A stretch of DNA of 64,000 nt, from assembly GCA_903813345.2 (NCBI GenBank), contig CAIIXF020000009.1, positions 11,588,030-11,652,029 on the forward strand, written 5' to 3'. Positions 41,001 through 51,760 of the stretch are shown here, in pieces. A program made the position numbers and the translations under genes. Numbering within the stretch: the stretch's first letter is position 1; each line of letters begins with the position of its first letter. The stretch is from Owenia fusiformis. Lineage: Eukaryota; Annelida; Polychaeta; Sabellida; Oweniidae. The notes under the pieces are model-generated. The model had not been told where the DNA came from. It made no database searches and saw only the letters and a list, made by a program, of their open reading frames with translations.

Positions 41001-41167
41001 TTATCTCGGTGGTCGTTATTTTAGACCTCCCAAAGCTTATAATGGATATCACACAAGCTTATAATTTAATTGTATATGGAACAAAAAAGAAACCAAAGAT
41101 TGGGCCGAAAGCGCCCATATTGAAGGCGAATGAACCTAAAATTGAAAATGACAATATCAAAACATAA
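23039..41167 (+). CDS. Multidomain lectin-like type I membrane protein, 15 exons, 1163 aa
   Basis: Exons: 23039-23126, 24004-24102, 24314-24420, 24698-24884, 27332-27475, 28669-28798, 29515-29704, 31418-31565, 32140-32337, 33030-33116, 33450-33959, 34118-34432, 35314-35481, 38876-39103, 40275-41167. All have GT/AG ends, phases match, and the sum is 3492 bp, divisible by 3. Domains by residue: signal peptide 1-24; three four-Cys modules 30-208; F5/8C (discoidin) 209-363, with GGWAAEYGDDVNQWIQVDLG and ARFVRINPQTWN; sushi 365-430; ConA/LamG-like 431-629; SUEL-type lectin 630-734, ending TAVIKYHC; fucolectin-like domain about 737-866, ending CNVEIYAT; Thr-rich TTNTGxITTDDIV stalk about 880-1030; TM 1094-1118; basic tail. 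It probably binds glycans at the cell surface, as a recognition or adhesion receptor; this is inferred from domains. No family with this exact order is known to me. Exon 3's donor (gtcagt) and exon 4's acceptor are the weakest calls, chosen because they alone keep the frame. Confidence 0.85.
23756..23974. repeat. Dispersed G/C-tract repeat in intron 1
   Basis: It begins gggccgtagtcagggg and contains gaaccccactggaatc. It is related to 6140-6340. Confidence 0.55.
25200..26575. mobile_element. Foldback element with minisatellite arms in intron 4
   Basis: The left arm (25233-25500) is about 17 units of gacgtttcacccccta-like sequence. The right arm (26275-26545) is the reverse complement, ggggtgaaatgtctag-like. 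The order of unit variants is mirrored at the outer ends, including the rare ctagactgttcacccc, so the arms come from an inverted duplication. Flanks catagtata and gtatactatg also pair. The 770-bp centre has no gene. Confidence 0.7.
27027..27290. repeat. Diverged duplicated segment rich in AAGGTCA/TGACCTT
   Basis: Two to three related blocks read aatgaccttttcaaggtcaa and aatgacctcctcaaggtcaa. It lies just upstream of exon 5. The half-site resemblance to nuclear-receptor sites is probably incidental to the repeat. Confidence 0.45.
28906..29465. repeat. 43-bp tandem repeat, about 13 copies, intron 6
   Basis: The unit includes tcatgggtattattatttta and gtcataatatgggtcaaat. Copies differ by a few bases, notably ccctc versus ttccctc and gggta versus gatag. 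The array fills most of the intron between exons 6 and 7. Confidence 0.9.
29918..30145. mobile_element. MITE with GTATTATTACCACC ends, copy 1
   Basis: The left end gtattattaccacc and right end ggtggtaataatac are exact inverted repeats. The 228-bp body contains caataatgcaattaatga and attttccccgggaaatta. A second copy is at 54062-54236. Confidence 0.8.
30402..30569. mobile_element. Short TIR element in intron 7
   Basis: Left end ttaaggtgatgatggaacga and right end reversed ttaaggtacatgtagaacga, followed by aaacgtttt/aaacatttt. It is MITE-like and about 168 bp. Confidence 0.55.
31800..31960. repeat. Dispersed repeat shared with 9980-10140
   Basis: It contains gacacttgtgcttagatatt and ttacgttagatcatg. 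It lies in intron 8. Confidence 0.55.
34640..34980. repeat. 39-bp tandem repeat, about 9 copies, intron 12
   Basis: The unit holds caatggttgcagtccttttc and a palindromic tcaaatatatatttga. A period of 13 codons leaves both strands open, so the long frames here are artefacts of the repeat. Confidence 0.85.
35371..38506 (+). repeat. 28-copy tandem array of an exon 3' end plus its splice donor
   Basis: The unit is 111 or 114 bp and contains the last part of exon 13 (reading YDTCAVPSGTREIAFN, then LGGCFQINELIINF) followed by GTAAGTAT. Donors lie at 35482, 35593, 35704, 35815, 35926, 36037, 36148, then 36261 and on to 38500; 27 are GTAAG and one (37704) is GCAAG. The first seven are in one open frame. 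The frame breaks after 36148 because of a 2-bp insertion. Only one acceptor (35313) precedes the array. A block of about 560 bp (five units) is duplicated within it. Confidence 0.9.
38507..38760. repeat. GGCCT-rich segment and poly-G/poly-C tract
   Basis: Repeated aaggcct and ggcctt words are followed by a long G tract (38701-38715) and a C tract. The end (cggatccgccactgg) is typical of a dispersed repeat boundary. Confidence 0.45.
39500..40075. repeat. Diverged tandem repeat, 66-78-bp units, intron 14
   Basis: Six units carry catatattttgatcctagaa, then tcgctcagaacgcac and aaataagcctaaaaattc-like text, near 39642, 39708, 39784, 39856, 39934 and 39999. A C tract precedes them near 39497. Confidence 0.7.
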
Positions 41168-41391
41168 GGCTTAAACTGATGGACAAGTTGAACATATGAA
41201 CCATTACAGTGCAGTATGATAAAATGGTTGTCTGCAGAATTGGCAGAATACTTTTTCTAAGCCTTGAAAATCTAGCTTAACGGTTGAGCTCTTTCATGTA
41301 TTTAGTAGACTTTGTCAAAAGTACACATGTTCGAGAATATCATTGAACCATTTGTACTTCATGTTTAAAGCACAATGTTTCACGATCCTTC

Positions 41392-41397
41392 AATAAA
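41392..41397 (+). terminator. Candidate poly(A) signal of the lectin-receptor gene
   Basis: AATAAA lies 225 bases after the stop at 41165-41167. It is the first canonical signal downstream. Confidence 0.5.
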
Positions 41398-41499
41398 CCA
41401 GTCCTTTCATATTGTAATTCGTATCTTCTGTTGCATCCATGAAGTAAATGGATACTATGAGAATATTAATAAACATTACAAGGACACAAACGTGTACTG

Positions 41500-41906
41500 T
41501 TCGCCCGAACTCCTATGCAGTGTCTCGGTATAGACACTGTGGCGGGCAGATTATGGAATCCCCAAAATTTGGGGAAGATAGTCCCCCTTTTTGTCACAGA
41601 TGTACTTGTTTTTCACACAACTTATAAAATATATGTTCTTTTATGTTCACCAATAATTATTTTGTCAAAATATTCCCAAATCAATGAAATATAAGAGCAA
41701 ATCCCCGCGGAAGGAATTCTGAGTAAAAGTTGTGTTGATAAAAGTTTACCGCATGTGTTGTTTATTAGTTAATACGCGCAATTCAACCAATGAAATTGTC
41801 TAAATTTTACAATCACGTCAGTTGTTTATTACGATGTTACCATGCTTACGGTGAGACACCTGCCCGCCGCAGTGATATATCACTGCACGGGAGTTCGCTG
41901 TTCGCC
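41500..41906. mobile_element. MITE-like element with structured inverted ends
   Basis: The left arm contains cgaactcctatgcagtg and cactgtggcgggcag. The right arm reversed contains cgaactcccgtgcagtg and cactgcggcgggcag. Each arm can also fold on itself (cagtg/cactg). Confidence 0.65.
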
Positions 41907-43849
41907 TGGAAACACGTTTACATGTTCAAGTTTTAAAATTCAAAAAAGTTATCCTTGAAAAGAAGATTACATCTCTAGCGTTTTGGATAAAACTATCGGA
42001 CGTACAGACAGACTGGAGAGGTTAAGCTTTGCATATATAATCGAAACTGAACCTGTACGTATCACTCGACCATATACAAATTCATGCAGCCTTCTCATAT
42101 AAATAGCCGTTCAAATCCAGTGTTTGTTTAGACTACACCATAGCGTGTAATGATTCTATAGTATGTCATTGATGCGGTTTTATAGCTGGTTTTCTAATAC
42201 ATATTTTAAACGAGCTCGTTTCGTAAGATTTTTGGCGCTAAATCATGCATGACATACATCATCGTGTTCAGCAAGAATTCAACTGTGCATCGAAATCAAA
42301 ATTGACAGCATAGTGTTCAATAGACACGAGTAAAATGGTTCCCGTTGACCCAACGTCAAATATTCAAATCTCCCGTTCTAAACCCGAAACTCTGAAGCTG
42401 AAAGAGTATCTGAAGTAGACTAAGCGCGCATAAAACTATGAGCGCTCGATACATTCCTTTGTTAGTTTTTGTACTTTGCGTTCACGGTTACGTTGTGAAA
42501 AACATCGTTAGCTTAACCTCTCCACTGAGGGACATCCAAAGACATACATACATACGCGCATAGCCCCGACAATATAGCCTCTCACTATTATATGTGAAGG
42601 GGGGATAAAAGTATTTGCAATGACACAATCATATTGTTATTGTTCCTTGTGAAGTGAGAATGTTAATTAGATTATGAAATAATGAACATTGATTTCGATT
42701 TTGCATCATGAATAAATAGTTTATATGATATAATGACTGAGCTCATTCCCATTCAATATTCAACTTTCTCTGCACTCTCTAGTGTCTTGTAACATCTTAA
42801 ATCATATAATGATGTCAAAGTTAAAGAACACGAGACATGAATTCAAAGGACTTTCATATTTCAAAACGTCATTAAATCCTAGTTCTAAGAAATATATCTA
42901 AATATACAACAGATAAGATTTGAATAAATATTTTACAATCCACTCATTCTTTCTCAAGTATGGTTTTCACCACTTTCACTTTGTGGAATTAATCTATTTC
43001 GATTGTCTCAGTCACATTTTCAAGATCTACAGCATCTGTAAGGCTGCCGTAGCTTCCCAAAATCGAGACAAATATGCAGCATGAAATACTAATATAAGTA
43101 TATGCATTGCAATGTAGATTTGCTATATCGAATTTGTGAAGCTAGGACCATCCAGAGACATATAATACACACCCAACTCGTCTGGCCCAGTTATCTACTT
43201 CCTGATTCTGATATATTCAGATCTTCGACGTCAGGAGTAGATAACTGGGCCAGACAGATTTGGTTATGACCATCGTAGAGCAAAAGTGACTGAGACTTAA
43301 TTTTCAAAATCTTCTTAATGCTTTTATATATTGGCTAGAATGACGATGTCATTGGTTGTTCTTTTTCAAAATTAGCAATAAGTAAATCATATTTTTGCGT
43401 GGACAGATTGCTGCCTCCTACAACCGATGACATCATCAATTTAGTCAATATATTATAGTTTTTCTGATGGATCCAAGGATGGCAGGATTTATAGAAAAGT
43501 CCACCACCCTCATTTCCTTGGTTTACCAAAAGGGGTCTGGATTTAATGGAGAAGTCTATCAATAAATTTGCACCAATCCAGAAGCACTTTTCACAAATGT
43601 GGAGAATTTTGACTGCTGAAACTTTGGCCAGCCTACAAACCCTATTTACCCAATACAGTACTTTGTATCAAAAACAGTAGAGAACTTATTCATAAAGCAA
43701 AGCCGTTCCATCCCAAAATAACTGAAAATAATCTTTTATATAATATTCAATTTATTTATAATAAACTTCTAGCATGCACATTATCTATTAGCAGCATGGT
43801 TGAAAACCAATAACTACCAATGCTACCACTCGTGGTGATGTGAAAATTA
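41907..43849. other. Intergenic; short inverted pairs, no gene recognised
   Basis: ggagaggttaagct (42014-42027) and agcttaacctctcc (42510-42523) are exact inverted words about 480 bp apart, possibly the ends of a small element. A hairpin lies at 43181-43254. Confidence 0.45.
43181..43254. repeat. 24-bp perfect-type hairpin
   Basis: tctggcccagttatctact pairs with agtagataactgggccaga around a 25-base loop. It lies about 600 bp downstream of the MRPL1 stop. Confidence 0.7.
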
Positions 43850-46247
43850 TCACGATGCCGATGCAATTGCAGCTTTCTCTTCAGTTACACTATTTTCTCC
43901 TACATTTTCATTGTCTTTAATGTCCTCATTGTCTTTAATGTCCTTAGCCTTCTTGGCTTTAACTTTACGTTTCACTTCAGGCAGTAAGTCATCTATCTTA
44001 ATAGGGAACATCTCAGGGGAAGGATGACAGGTCATCACTGAGTTCAAAATGAATCTACCTAGAAAAAAAAACAAGAAACCCTTATTAAGTACAAATAAAA
44101 TACAGATTAACACAAAAGAGTGGCCTGCTGGAGTAAATAAACAAGCAAAGGCAATAACATGCAAAATGTCACCACCTGCCATTTGTTACAGACACTGAAC
44201 CCTATCAACCACCAAACATCATCCACAAAAAAATTGGAGACTATAACATTTTGTCACCATTTGTGGTTGCAACATAAAAATGGATTAATTATATTAATAT
44301 ACAGACAGACGGACAAGAAATATTTTAATAAAGTAATAAAAAAATATGGGTCTGTATTTCTTAATGATACCTCACTTGTCCGTCAGTTGTGAGTAGTTAT
44401 TTCAATTTTGGAACTTGTGGTTACTGATTCCAAGTTTTGATGTTTAATAAAAGAAGATTTGTCTCCAAATCTACCAATGTGTAATCTAGATATTTTTATG
44501 AATAAAACATATTTAAGGGTTAACAAAGGTAAGGACAATAGACCTTCTTACATTAATTGATAATTTAAGTGAAACTGAAGAATTTAGGCAGTTTACCTCC
44601 TGGTTTCATTGAAGCAATAGCTTTAACATAAGCCTCCAGATTTGCATGAAGTTGTTGAGCTGCCATGTCGAGCCTTCCTACTGTAACTGTTAAGAAACCC
44701 TCTGCTTCGGAGTCTCCAGGAAATGAGTTAAATGTCTTTCCCTTTGTGAATCTGTGAACCATCTCTTTCATGTCCAATCCTAAGCTACCTGAGGCCAGAA
44801 ACAAAGTAAATGTAATATCAAATCTCAATGTAAATCAACCTTGCAGATTTCATGGCTTACTGGCCACTTCTAAAATATTCACTCTTAGAGGTTATGTCAC
44901 TATTACATGAAATATGCCTGAGTTCTCCTCATAAAGGCCAACCTTGGGAGGGGATCTACATTTGGGCAAGAACGAAGGCATATTTCACGCCATTGTGACA
45001 TATAATGTTGTATTTCATACCTTTGTTCCCATGGCTACTTATGATACATGACGTCACACAAGTGACAGATGTGTGACAGTAGAATTTGATTGAAATAAAA
45101 CATGACGTCATGATATTGTCATTGTTATAATTTAAGAAAATGGGCAATATCTGTGTAATCGGGCAATCTCAGTGGATAAAGCCTGTATACTTTTCCAATG
45201 ACTTCCAAACAAATGCTTCGCTAGGTATGTAATACTCCTCCTTATTCTACCATTTTGCATTTTTTTTTCCGTTTTAACATGAATGGTTGGATGGTTGATG
45301 GTCATCATTAGCTCTTTGATGGAAAAATGAAGACAAACATGATACATTCACTTATTGCACACCTACATCATGAACCTAGATTTTACTGTTGACCTCACTT
45401 TACAGTGGAGGTGTACAATTTACCAAATCTACCTCAACGGGGTCAACAAAATACATACCCTTAGGCTGCATGGGGAAAGTATCTCGCAATATCTTCCTAA
45501 TTGGAACTAGATCTGTGACAATGTCAGGTGTGCACACCACATGGTCAAAATCACTATTATTGATCAATCCATTCTCTATCTAAAAATACAGGGCAAGAAA
45601 ATGGTATTTTTAGTTGTAATTATTCCTCCCTTAGTCAGATGACCCAATTGGTAAGTATCAAAGTCAAAGAGGACTGACTCCCAGCATTCTTTTTGTGTTC
45701 TTCTTTTAACTGGCATTGACCAATTTGGTATATTACCATAATGTCACGTATGTTCATTTCCTTACTAAATACTGGAAATAAACATTTTAGTAATATTATT
45801 ACGAAATTGGTTTATACCAAAAATGTCAAAAATGAGATTTTAAAAGAATGCAAGGAGCCAGTCCTCCTTGTACAAAAAGAACTGATTCAATTTTTACTCA
45901 GAAATCTAAAATATTCTGTAATATTCATTCTGAGTAGTTAACCAATGCCCATTTCACTGTTGTGTTAGCTGTTGACAGTTGTCTCTCAGCTATCCTATGA
46001 GAATTTGTGCACTATAATTTTTAATATAGTTCTTCAGTATATCTTCAATGGTGTCTGATATAAACTATCTGATATGACATAAAACTGCACAATTTGGGTA
46101 AATAATTACGACTATGCAATGAAAAATACCCTAAAAGCTTTTGAATCATAGTAGCTTGAATTCTAAGCAACTGACCTGACTAATGATGTCACTTCCTCCT
46201 GCTTGTATGGCACCTTCCTGTAGCGCCACTTCATGTAAGGCAGGATC
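43850..46247 (-). CDS. MRPL1: Mitochondrial ribosomal protein L1 (uL1m), four 3' exons
   Basis: Minus-strand exons: 46247-46176 (72 bp), 45579-45459 (121 bp), 44788-44597 (192 bp), 44058-43850 (209 bp, stop TGA). All have AG acceptors and GT donors with matching phases (0, 0, 1, 1). The protein runs DPALHEVALQEGAIQAGGSD, IENGLINNSDFDHVVCTPDI, SLGLDMKEMVHRFTKGKTFN, GRLDMAAQQLHANLEAYVKA and GRFILNSVMTCHPSPEMFPI. It ends in a Lys/Glu-rich tail after KIDDLLPE. This matches the second half of the L1 fold plus the mitochondrial C-terminal extension. It continues exactly from the AFSK end of the exon at 4307-4215. The missing 5' exons are expected to the right of base 64000, which would place the antisense ankyrin-protease gene inside its intron. 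TTTATT at 43751-43756 (AATAAA on the minus strand) is a candidate poly(A) signal. Confidence 0.88.
44165..44280. repeat. Short dispersed element (family of 19365-19480)
   Basis: It begins atgtcaccacctgccatttg, contains gacactgaaccctatca and ends with tttgtggttgcaacat. It lies in the last MRPL1 intron. Confidence 0.55.
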
Positions 46248-46730
46248 CTTCAATCAAAATTTATATTTTATACATAATATAATAAGTCTCTCGTAAACAG
46301 GGAATGGCTGGACATCAAATCCTAGCTTTAAAAAAAAAATTTTAACATGTCAAATTGTCAATGTGTGTGTAAAACTATTTTACTACTACATAATAAATGC
46401 GGATAGTAATGAAAGGCAGAAAAATATTGAGGACATTCAGAGTTTGTATGAGACTTTATTCCATAGTTAGAATGATATTCAATATTCATAGGATAACATG
46501 TCAAAATAAAAATGGTATTTTTGTAATCAGTGGTAAATATGATATTTTTGACAAATTTTCACTTAACCGTAGCATATGGTGTTAAAGCCATGACATACGG
46601 CGCCAATTGCTATAAATTATGGATTTTTGCTACTTCAGACTCAAAACGAGGCTAAGTGTCAACATCACCAGATTGTTTGGAAAATTCGAATTAAATAACT
46701 TAATTTCCGACGATTCTGATGATGACTTTA

Positions 46731-46857
46731 ACTATGGAATAAAAAGAACATCCTATGATTTACTCTTGATATGATTTTAATCCACTCATGGATATTTATG
46801 TGGATAAAAATCATATCACTCATAAATCATAGGATATCCTCCATTCATCCCATAGTC
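46731..46857. mobile_element. Palindromic foldback element
   Basis: The left half starts actatggaataaaaagaaca. The right half reversed starts gactatgggatgaatggagg. Both continue tcctatgattta and gatatgattttwatccac around a centre near 46790. Partial relatives lie at 4093-4150 and 47160-47235. Confidence 0.7.
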
Positions 46858-46910
46858 GAGGTCAAATCTGTAGAATAACACGTATATATATTTATGATAT
46901 TTTGCAAATG

Positions 46911-46994
46911 CGTGGAAAAAAGCGATATCTGTGGAATATTCTATTCCACAGATATCACTTTTTTCTATTCCACAGATATCACTTTTTTCCACGG
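46911..46994. repeat. Hairpin with a duplicated arm
   Basis: cgtggaaaaaagcgatatct pairs with agatatcacttttttccacg. The right arm word ctattccacagatatcac is present twice in tandem. Confidence 0.75.
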
Positions 46995-47239
46995 ATTGAA
47001 AACTCCTGCCAATGTGACGTGCATTGTTACATGGTTGCATGTTATATGCTTACATGGTGATTTCATGACGTCACAAATATGGAAATGATTAATGTTTTAG
47101 CTATAGTTCAGACAAATAAAACTGAATGTTGTTGTAAAATGCTTTGGAAGGTGAACTATGGGATGATTTGCCCTCCACTATGGGATAATTAGAACATCCT
47201 ATGATTTTTTCGTGATATCATTTTTATCCACTCGTTAAA

Positions 47240-47391
47240 GATGCATTATACCATAGGTTTGTCCCCCAGACAATCAATGATGTCCTATTGTTATTGCTCA
47301 TATAATATCTCACGTACCATGGATATATCTTGAGAATAACTTTTGGGTATATTATTGCCAAAATATCAGAAATGATCAACAGAACAACCAA
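47240..47391. repeat. Dispersed repeat, copy 2 (first at 3764-3920)
   Basis: It reads gatgcattataccatagg to aacagaacaaccaat, collinear with 3764-3920. It ends where the LINE remnant begins. Confidence 0.7.
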
Positions 47392-48050
47392 TACGAAAGT
47401 GCTTTAATTGAAAACAATCATATTCGGTTACAAAAATATGTTCTCGGGGTTCATAGAAAAGCCAAAAACATGGCAGTAAGAGGAGAATTGGGAAGAATAC
47501 CTTTGGTAGTTGATATTATAAATAGACAAGTCAAATACCTCAGTCATTTAGAGTTGAGTTCAAATGGGAGTTTACTAAACGATTCATTAATTATGAGTAA
47601 AATATTTGATTTAACAAATAACACATTTACATGGCACAAACCACTCAAAAATATACTGTGCCATATAAAAATAAAAATGTCTGATGAATTAAATCTTGAA
47701 GATAAGGTATACGTAATCCCCAGTTACTAAAGCAATACGTTTATGGGAAAAGTTCCCGACTGATCAAAAAGAAAAGAAAAGTTTTGCCAGTTTTAAGAGA
47801 AGTGTCAAGACGCATCTTATAAATAAAAATTTACTATTACCCACATCTCAATTAGAACTATCACAAAAGAGTGAAATATGTTTAAACCGTATTAGATGTG
47901 ATTTTACTTTCTCTGGCATTTTTTCTTACATAATTTTAGAGATGTAGATAGTCCTAAATGCTTATGTGGCCACAGAGAACAAACCTCAAAACGCCTTCTC
48001 TTCATTTGCCCACTCTTAGTTACAGAAAGAGAGGGGAGCTAAGGGTGATG
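47392..48050 (+). pseudogene. LINE (non-LTR retrotransposon) ORF2 C-terminal remnant
   Basis: The frame from 47392 reads ALIENNHIRLQKYVLGVHRK, then AVRGELGRIPLVVDIINRQV and WHKPLKNIL, to a stop at 47728. After several stops, CLCGHREQTSKRLLFICPLL appears at about 47958-48017, a CxC...H...C zinc-knuckle-like tail typical of non-LTR ORF2 C-termini. The upstream RT is missing. Confidence 0.65.
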
Positions 48051-48197
48051 CCAGAACTGAAACATTTCTTTTTAATTGGATGCATTTGGGAACAAAAGAT
48101 CAATACACCTTTGTTTGGTGATAATTTAGTATACTGTTCTCCTGGTAAATTTCGACGCTATAAAATTTCCCGATTTTTCAAAATTGCAATTTAGCGG

Positions 48198-48458
48198 CTA
48201 TTTGATTCCGCGGATTTGAGTTGATGACATTCCATATTTCGCGAATTGCACAAGTTGATTCTTTTCCTCCAGCTCTGTAAACTCCAGATTGATAATATTA
48301 ATGAGCTTAGCAAGTACATCAATTGTTGAATTTAGAAATTTAGGACATTTATTTGAATATTCTTGAATGGCTTTTTCAACTTCAATTTGTAGGATATCAT
48401 TGTCGTGAACAATTCTTGCCTTTGTTGGCCTAATAAGCCAATTCAAAATGTTAGACAT
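48198..48458 (-). CDS. Possible small ORF, 86 aa, unrecognised
   Basis: Starts MSNILNWLIRPTKARIVHDN and continues with a helix-rich stretch (EVEKAIQEYSNKCPKFLN, INIINLEFTELEEKNQ) that could be a coiled coil. No signal peptide, family or splice partner is visible. It sits beside LINE debris on the opposite strand. It could be a fragment of a transposon protein or a chance frame; its even amino-acid composition is the only reason to list it. Confidence 0.25.
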   Translation of the reverse strand: MSNILNWLIRPTKARIVHDNDILQIEVEKAIQEYSNKCPKFLNSTIDVLAKLINIINLEFTELEEKNQLVQFAKYGMSSTQIRGIK

Positions 48459-48919
48459 TTTAGGCCTTTTTTGAATTATCGCCCAACAACACTGGACAAA
48501 AGGTTTTACACTGTACGAAACATATCAAAAGTCTGGGGTCAAATCCCCGGGGATTTAAAAGACAAATTTCGCAACGATAAATGTTTGTGATTTTACTACA
48601 TTTGCGAACAAAGCAAAATTAAATCACACGCGAACAATACCTGGAGTACAGTATGACAAAATTAAAGGTTGTGTATTTAAAGTTATCGCTAAGTTTCTCT
48701 GTAAAATAATGGAAAACATTTAAATTATCAACTGGACATATTATTAACACTTATCAGCTTTTTTCAACAAAAAGCCATATGTTGTTAATCCTACATGGCC
48801 AATAATGCCTTTGCTTAGGCCCTTTTAATGAATTATACATATGGAGCTTATTTACAAAATGTGGAGTGAAGTACAGTACCTAGTTTGACCAATACAGGGG
48901 ACATTAATCTGGCCTATTA
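48459..48919. other. No gene or repeat recognised
   Basis: AT-rich sequence between the small minus-strand frame and the tandem array. Confidence 0.4.
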
Positions 48920-49780
48920 TTCATATATATACTTCCCAGCTATAGTAGACCATCCTGTACATAGCTGTTATTTAGATATATATTTCCAGCTAAAGCAGAC
49001 CACCCTGTACATTACTCTAAGTTATATATATATATACTTCCCAGCTATAGTAGACCATCCTGTACATAGCTGTTATTTAGATATGTATTTCCAGCTAAAG
49101 CAGACCACCCTGTACATTACTCTTAGTTATATATATACTTCTCAGCTATTGTAGACCACCCTGTACATAGCTCTTATTTAGATATATATTTCCAGCTAAA
49201 GTAGACCACCCTGTACATTACTCTTAGTTATATATATACTTCCCAGCTATTGTAGACCACCCTGTACATAGCTCTTATTTAGATATATATTTCCAGCTAA
49301 AGCAGACCACCCTGTACATTACTCTTAGTTATATATATATACTTCCCAGCTATTGTAGACCACCCTGTACATATCTCTTATTTAGATATATATTTCCAGC
49401 TAAAGCAGACCACCCTGTACATTACTCTTAGTTATATATATATACTTCCAAGCTATAGTAGACCACCCAGTACATATCTCGTATTTAGATATATATTTCA
49501 AGCTAAAGCAGACCACCCTGTACATTACTCTTAGTTATATATATATACTTCCAAGCTATAGTAGACCACCCTGTACATATCTCTTATTTAGATATATATT
49601 TCAAGCTAAAGCAGACCACCCTATATAATATCATATTATAAAATAGTCAGACATGATAACATACTTCCCACATATATTAGTCCAACCTGTACATAGCTTT
49701 TATTTAGATATATACTTTATAGCTACAGTATAGTAGACCACTTTGTACATAGCTCTAATTAAGGTATATAATTCCTGCTT
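48920..49780. repeat. Tandem array of two alternating about 55-bp half-units
   Basis: One half reads cttcccagctatagtagacc, then atcctgtacatagct. The other reads tttccagctaaagcagacca, then ccctgtacattactc. Together they form a period of about 100-116 bp repeated about seven times, decaying after 49640. Confidence 0.85.
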
Positions 49781-51760
49781 ATCATACCATGTTGAAATGG
49801 ACCATGGCTATACCATGGTATACCATGGTATGACCATGGTATACCATGGTATATGGCCATGAAATGCAATGAAATACCATGGTAATACCATGGCCGATCA
49901 TGAACGTTAAATGGCACCATTGTATTTCATGGTTAACAGCGTGTTTTTAACATGGAGTTTTCCATTGAAAAAATACTGCCGTTTCGCAGTATTTCATGGT
50001 CAGAAACCATCAAATGCAATGATATCATGGTCAAGTTCTTGACCATGACATCATTGCATTTGATGGTTTCTTGACCATGATATCATTGCATTTGATGGTT
50101 TCTGACCATGAAATACTGCGAAACGGCAGTATTTTTTCAATGGGAAATTCCATGTTAAAAAAGCGCTCCTGACCATGAAATGCAATGGTGCCATTTAACG
50201 ATCATGATATACCATGGTATACCATGGTCAATTAACATGTAATTTTGTATCTAAAAAATACCACCGTTTCACAGTATTTCATGGTCAAATACCATCAAAT
50301 GCAGTGATATCATGGTCTAGACATTCAACCATGATATGCAATGGAGCCATCCAATTATCATGATTTACCATGGTATACCATGGTCACTTTACTTAAAATT
50401 TTGCATTTAAAAATACTGCTATTTTGCAGTATTTCATGGTTTCAAACCATCAAATGCAATGAAGTACAGTCAAGATGTTTAGTCGAAGACTGGAGGTTGA
50501 ACTTATAAATTATAGAGTTGATCTCCTATTTTACCAACAATAGTCAAAAAAAAGTAAAGCAAATTTGTTTAACAAAAAAAATTTGTTTCTAGGGTTATTA
50601 ACTTAATTATTCAAAATAGAAATTAATTTATTAAATAAAGGAACAAAAGTATATAAAGTTGTGATTTTGATGGATATCAGAATCACTAATTATAATAATT
50701 TGGTTTATCTAATTAACATTTATTAATAAAGATATTTCATGTAAAAAATACTTTTTGAACATGGTCTTTCATTGTATTTCACTGCATTGCAAGAAAGACC
50801 ATTGCATTTCATTGCATATCATGATCAATCATTGTATTTCATTGCATTTCATGGTGAAACGTGGTATTCCATTGTATTTCATGATCCATTTCAACTCTGA
50901 CCAATTTTAGACTTCGACACTCTTCTAAAGTTCTTTTGGCAATGAAATACCATGGTATAACCATGGTATTTGATGGTCAGGTTTGACAATGAAATGCTAT
51001 GAAATACAATCAACCACGAAATGCAATGATATGCCATGATAAATGATAGTTATGATTATGGCAATAAAATACCATGGTATGACCATAGTATTTGATGGTC
51101 AGGTTTGACAATAAAATGCCATGAAATACCACCAACCATGAAATGCAATGATAAAACCATGATAAATGAGAGTTTGATTTTGGCAATGAAATGACATGGT
51201 ATGACCATGGTAATTGATTGTCGCACGGTACAATGAAATGCCATGAAATGTCATCAACCATGATATACCATGGTAATACCATGGTAAATGATGGTCAGGT
51301 ACATAACAATAAAATATCATGGTATGACCATGGCATTTGATTGTCACATGGTACAATGAAATACCATCAACCATGATATACAATGGTAATACCATGGTAA
51401 ATGATGGTCAGGAACATGGCAATGAAATACCATGGTATTTGATTGTCGCATCTTACAATGAAATGCCATGAAATGCAATCAACCATGATATACCATGGTA
51501 ATACCATGGTAAATGATGGTCAGGAACATGGCAATGAAAAACCATGATAATACCATGGCATTTGATGGTTAACTCTGAACATGAAATACCATGAAACATG
51601 GAATAACATGATATACCATGGTATACCATGGTAAAAAATTGACCAAAAAACATCATTGTCACCATGGTCAGAATTGATGGTAATTTCATTGCCGATCATG
51701 ATAGACCATGGTAAACCATGGTATACCATGGTATCATGGTTTACGTTTAAACATGGTTAC
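49780..51760. repeat. 2-kb palindromic CCATGG/ATACCATGGTAT satellite
   Basis: The words accatggtataccatggt, ccatgaaatgcaatg and their reverse complements recur throughout. 50939-51740 shows a period of about 120 bp (starts at about 50939, 51059, 51181, 51300, 51418, 51528). Frames here are simple translations of the repeat. Confidence 0.85.
49896..50208. repeat. Long inverted repeat (about 300 bp) inside the CCATGG satellite
   Basis: The left arm runs gttaaatggcacc, aaaaaatactgccgtttcgc, ccatcaaatgcaatgatatc. The right arm is its reverse complement, ending ggtgccatttaac. The arms are about 120-150 bp and nearly identical; the right arm has one extra about 45-bp unit next to the centre. Confidence 0.85.

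Noticed and set aside
45150-45200. tctcagtggataaagc as a tRNA
   Set aside because: It resembles a D-arm only; no acceptor stem or T-arm follows. At most it is a SINE trace.
51010-51729. His/Tyr/Gly-rich minus-strand frames (YHGISWL-type)
   Set aside because: They are translations of the CCATGG satellite, without other support.
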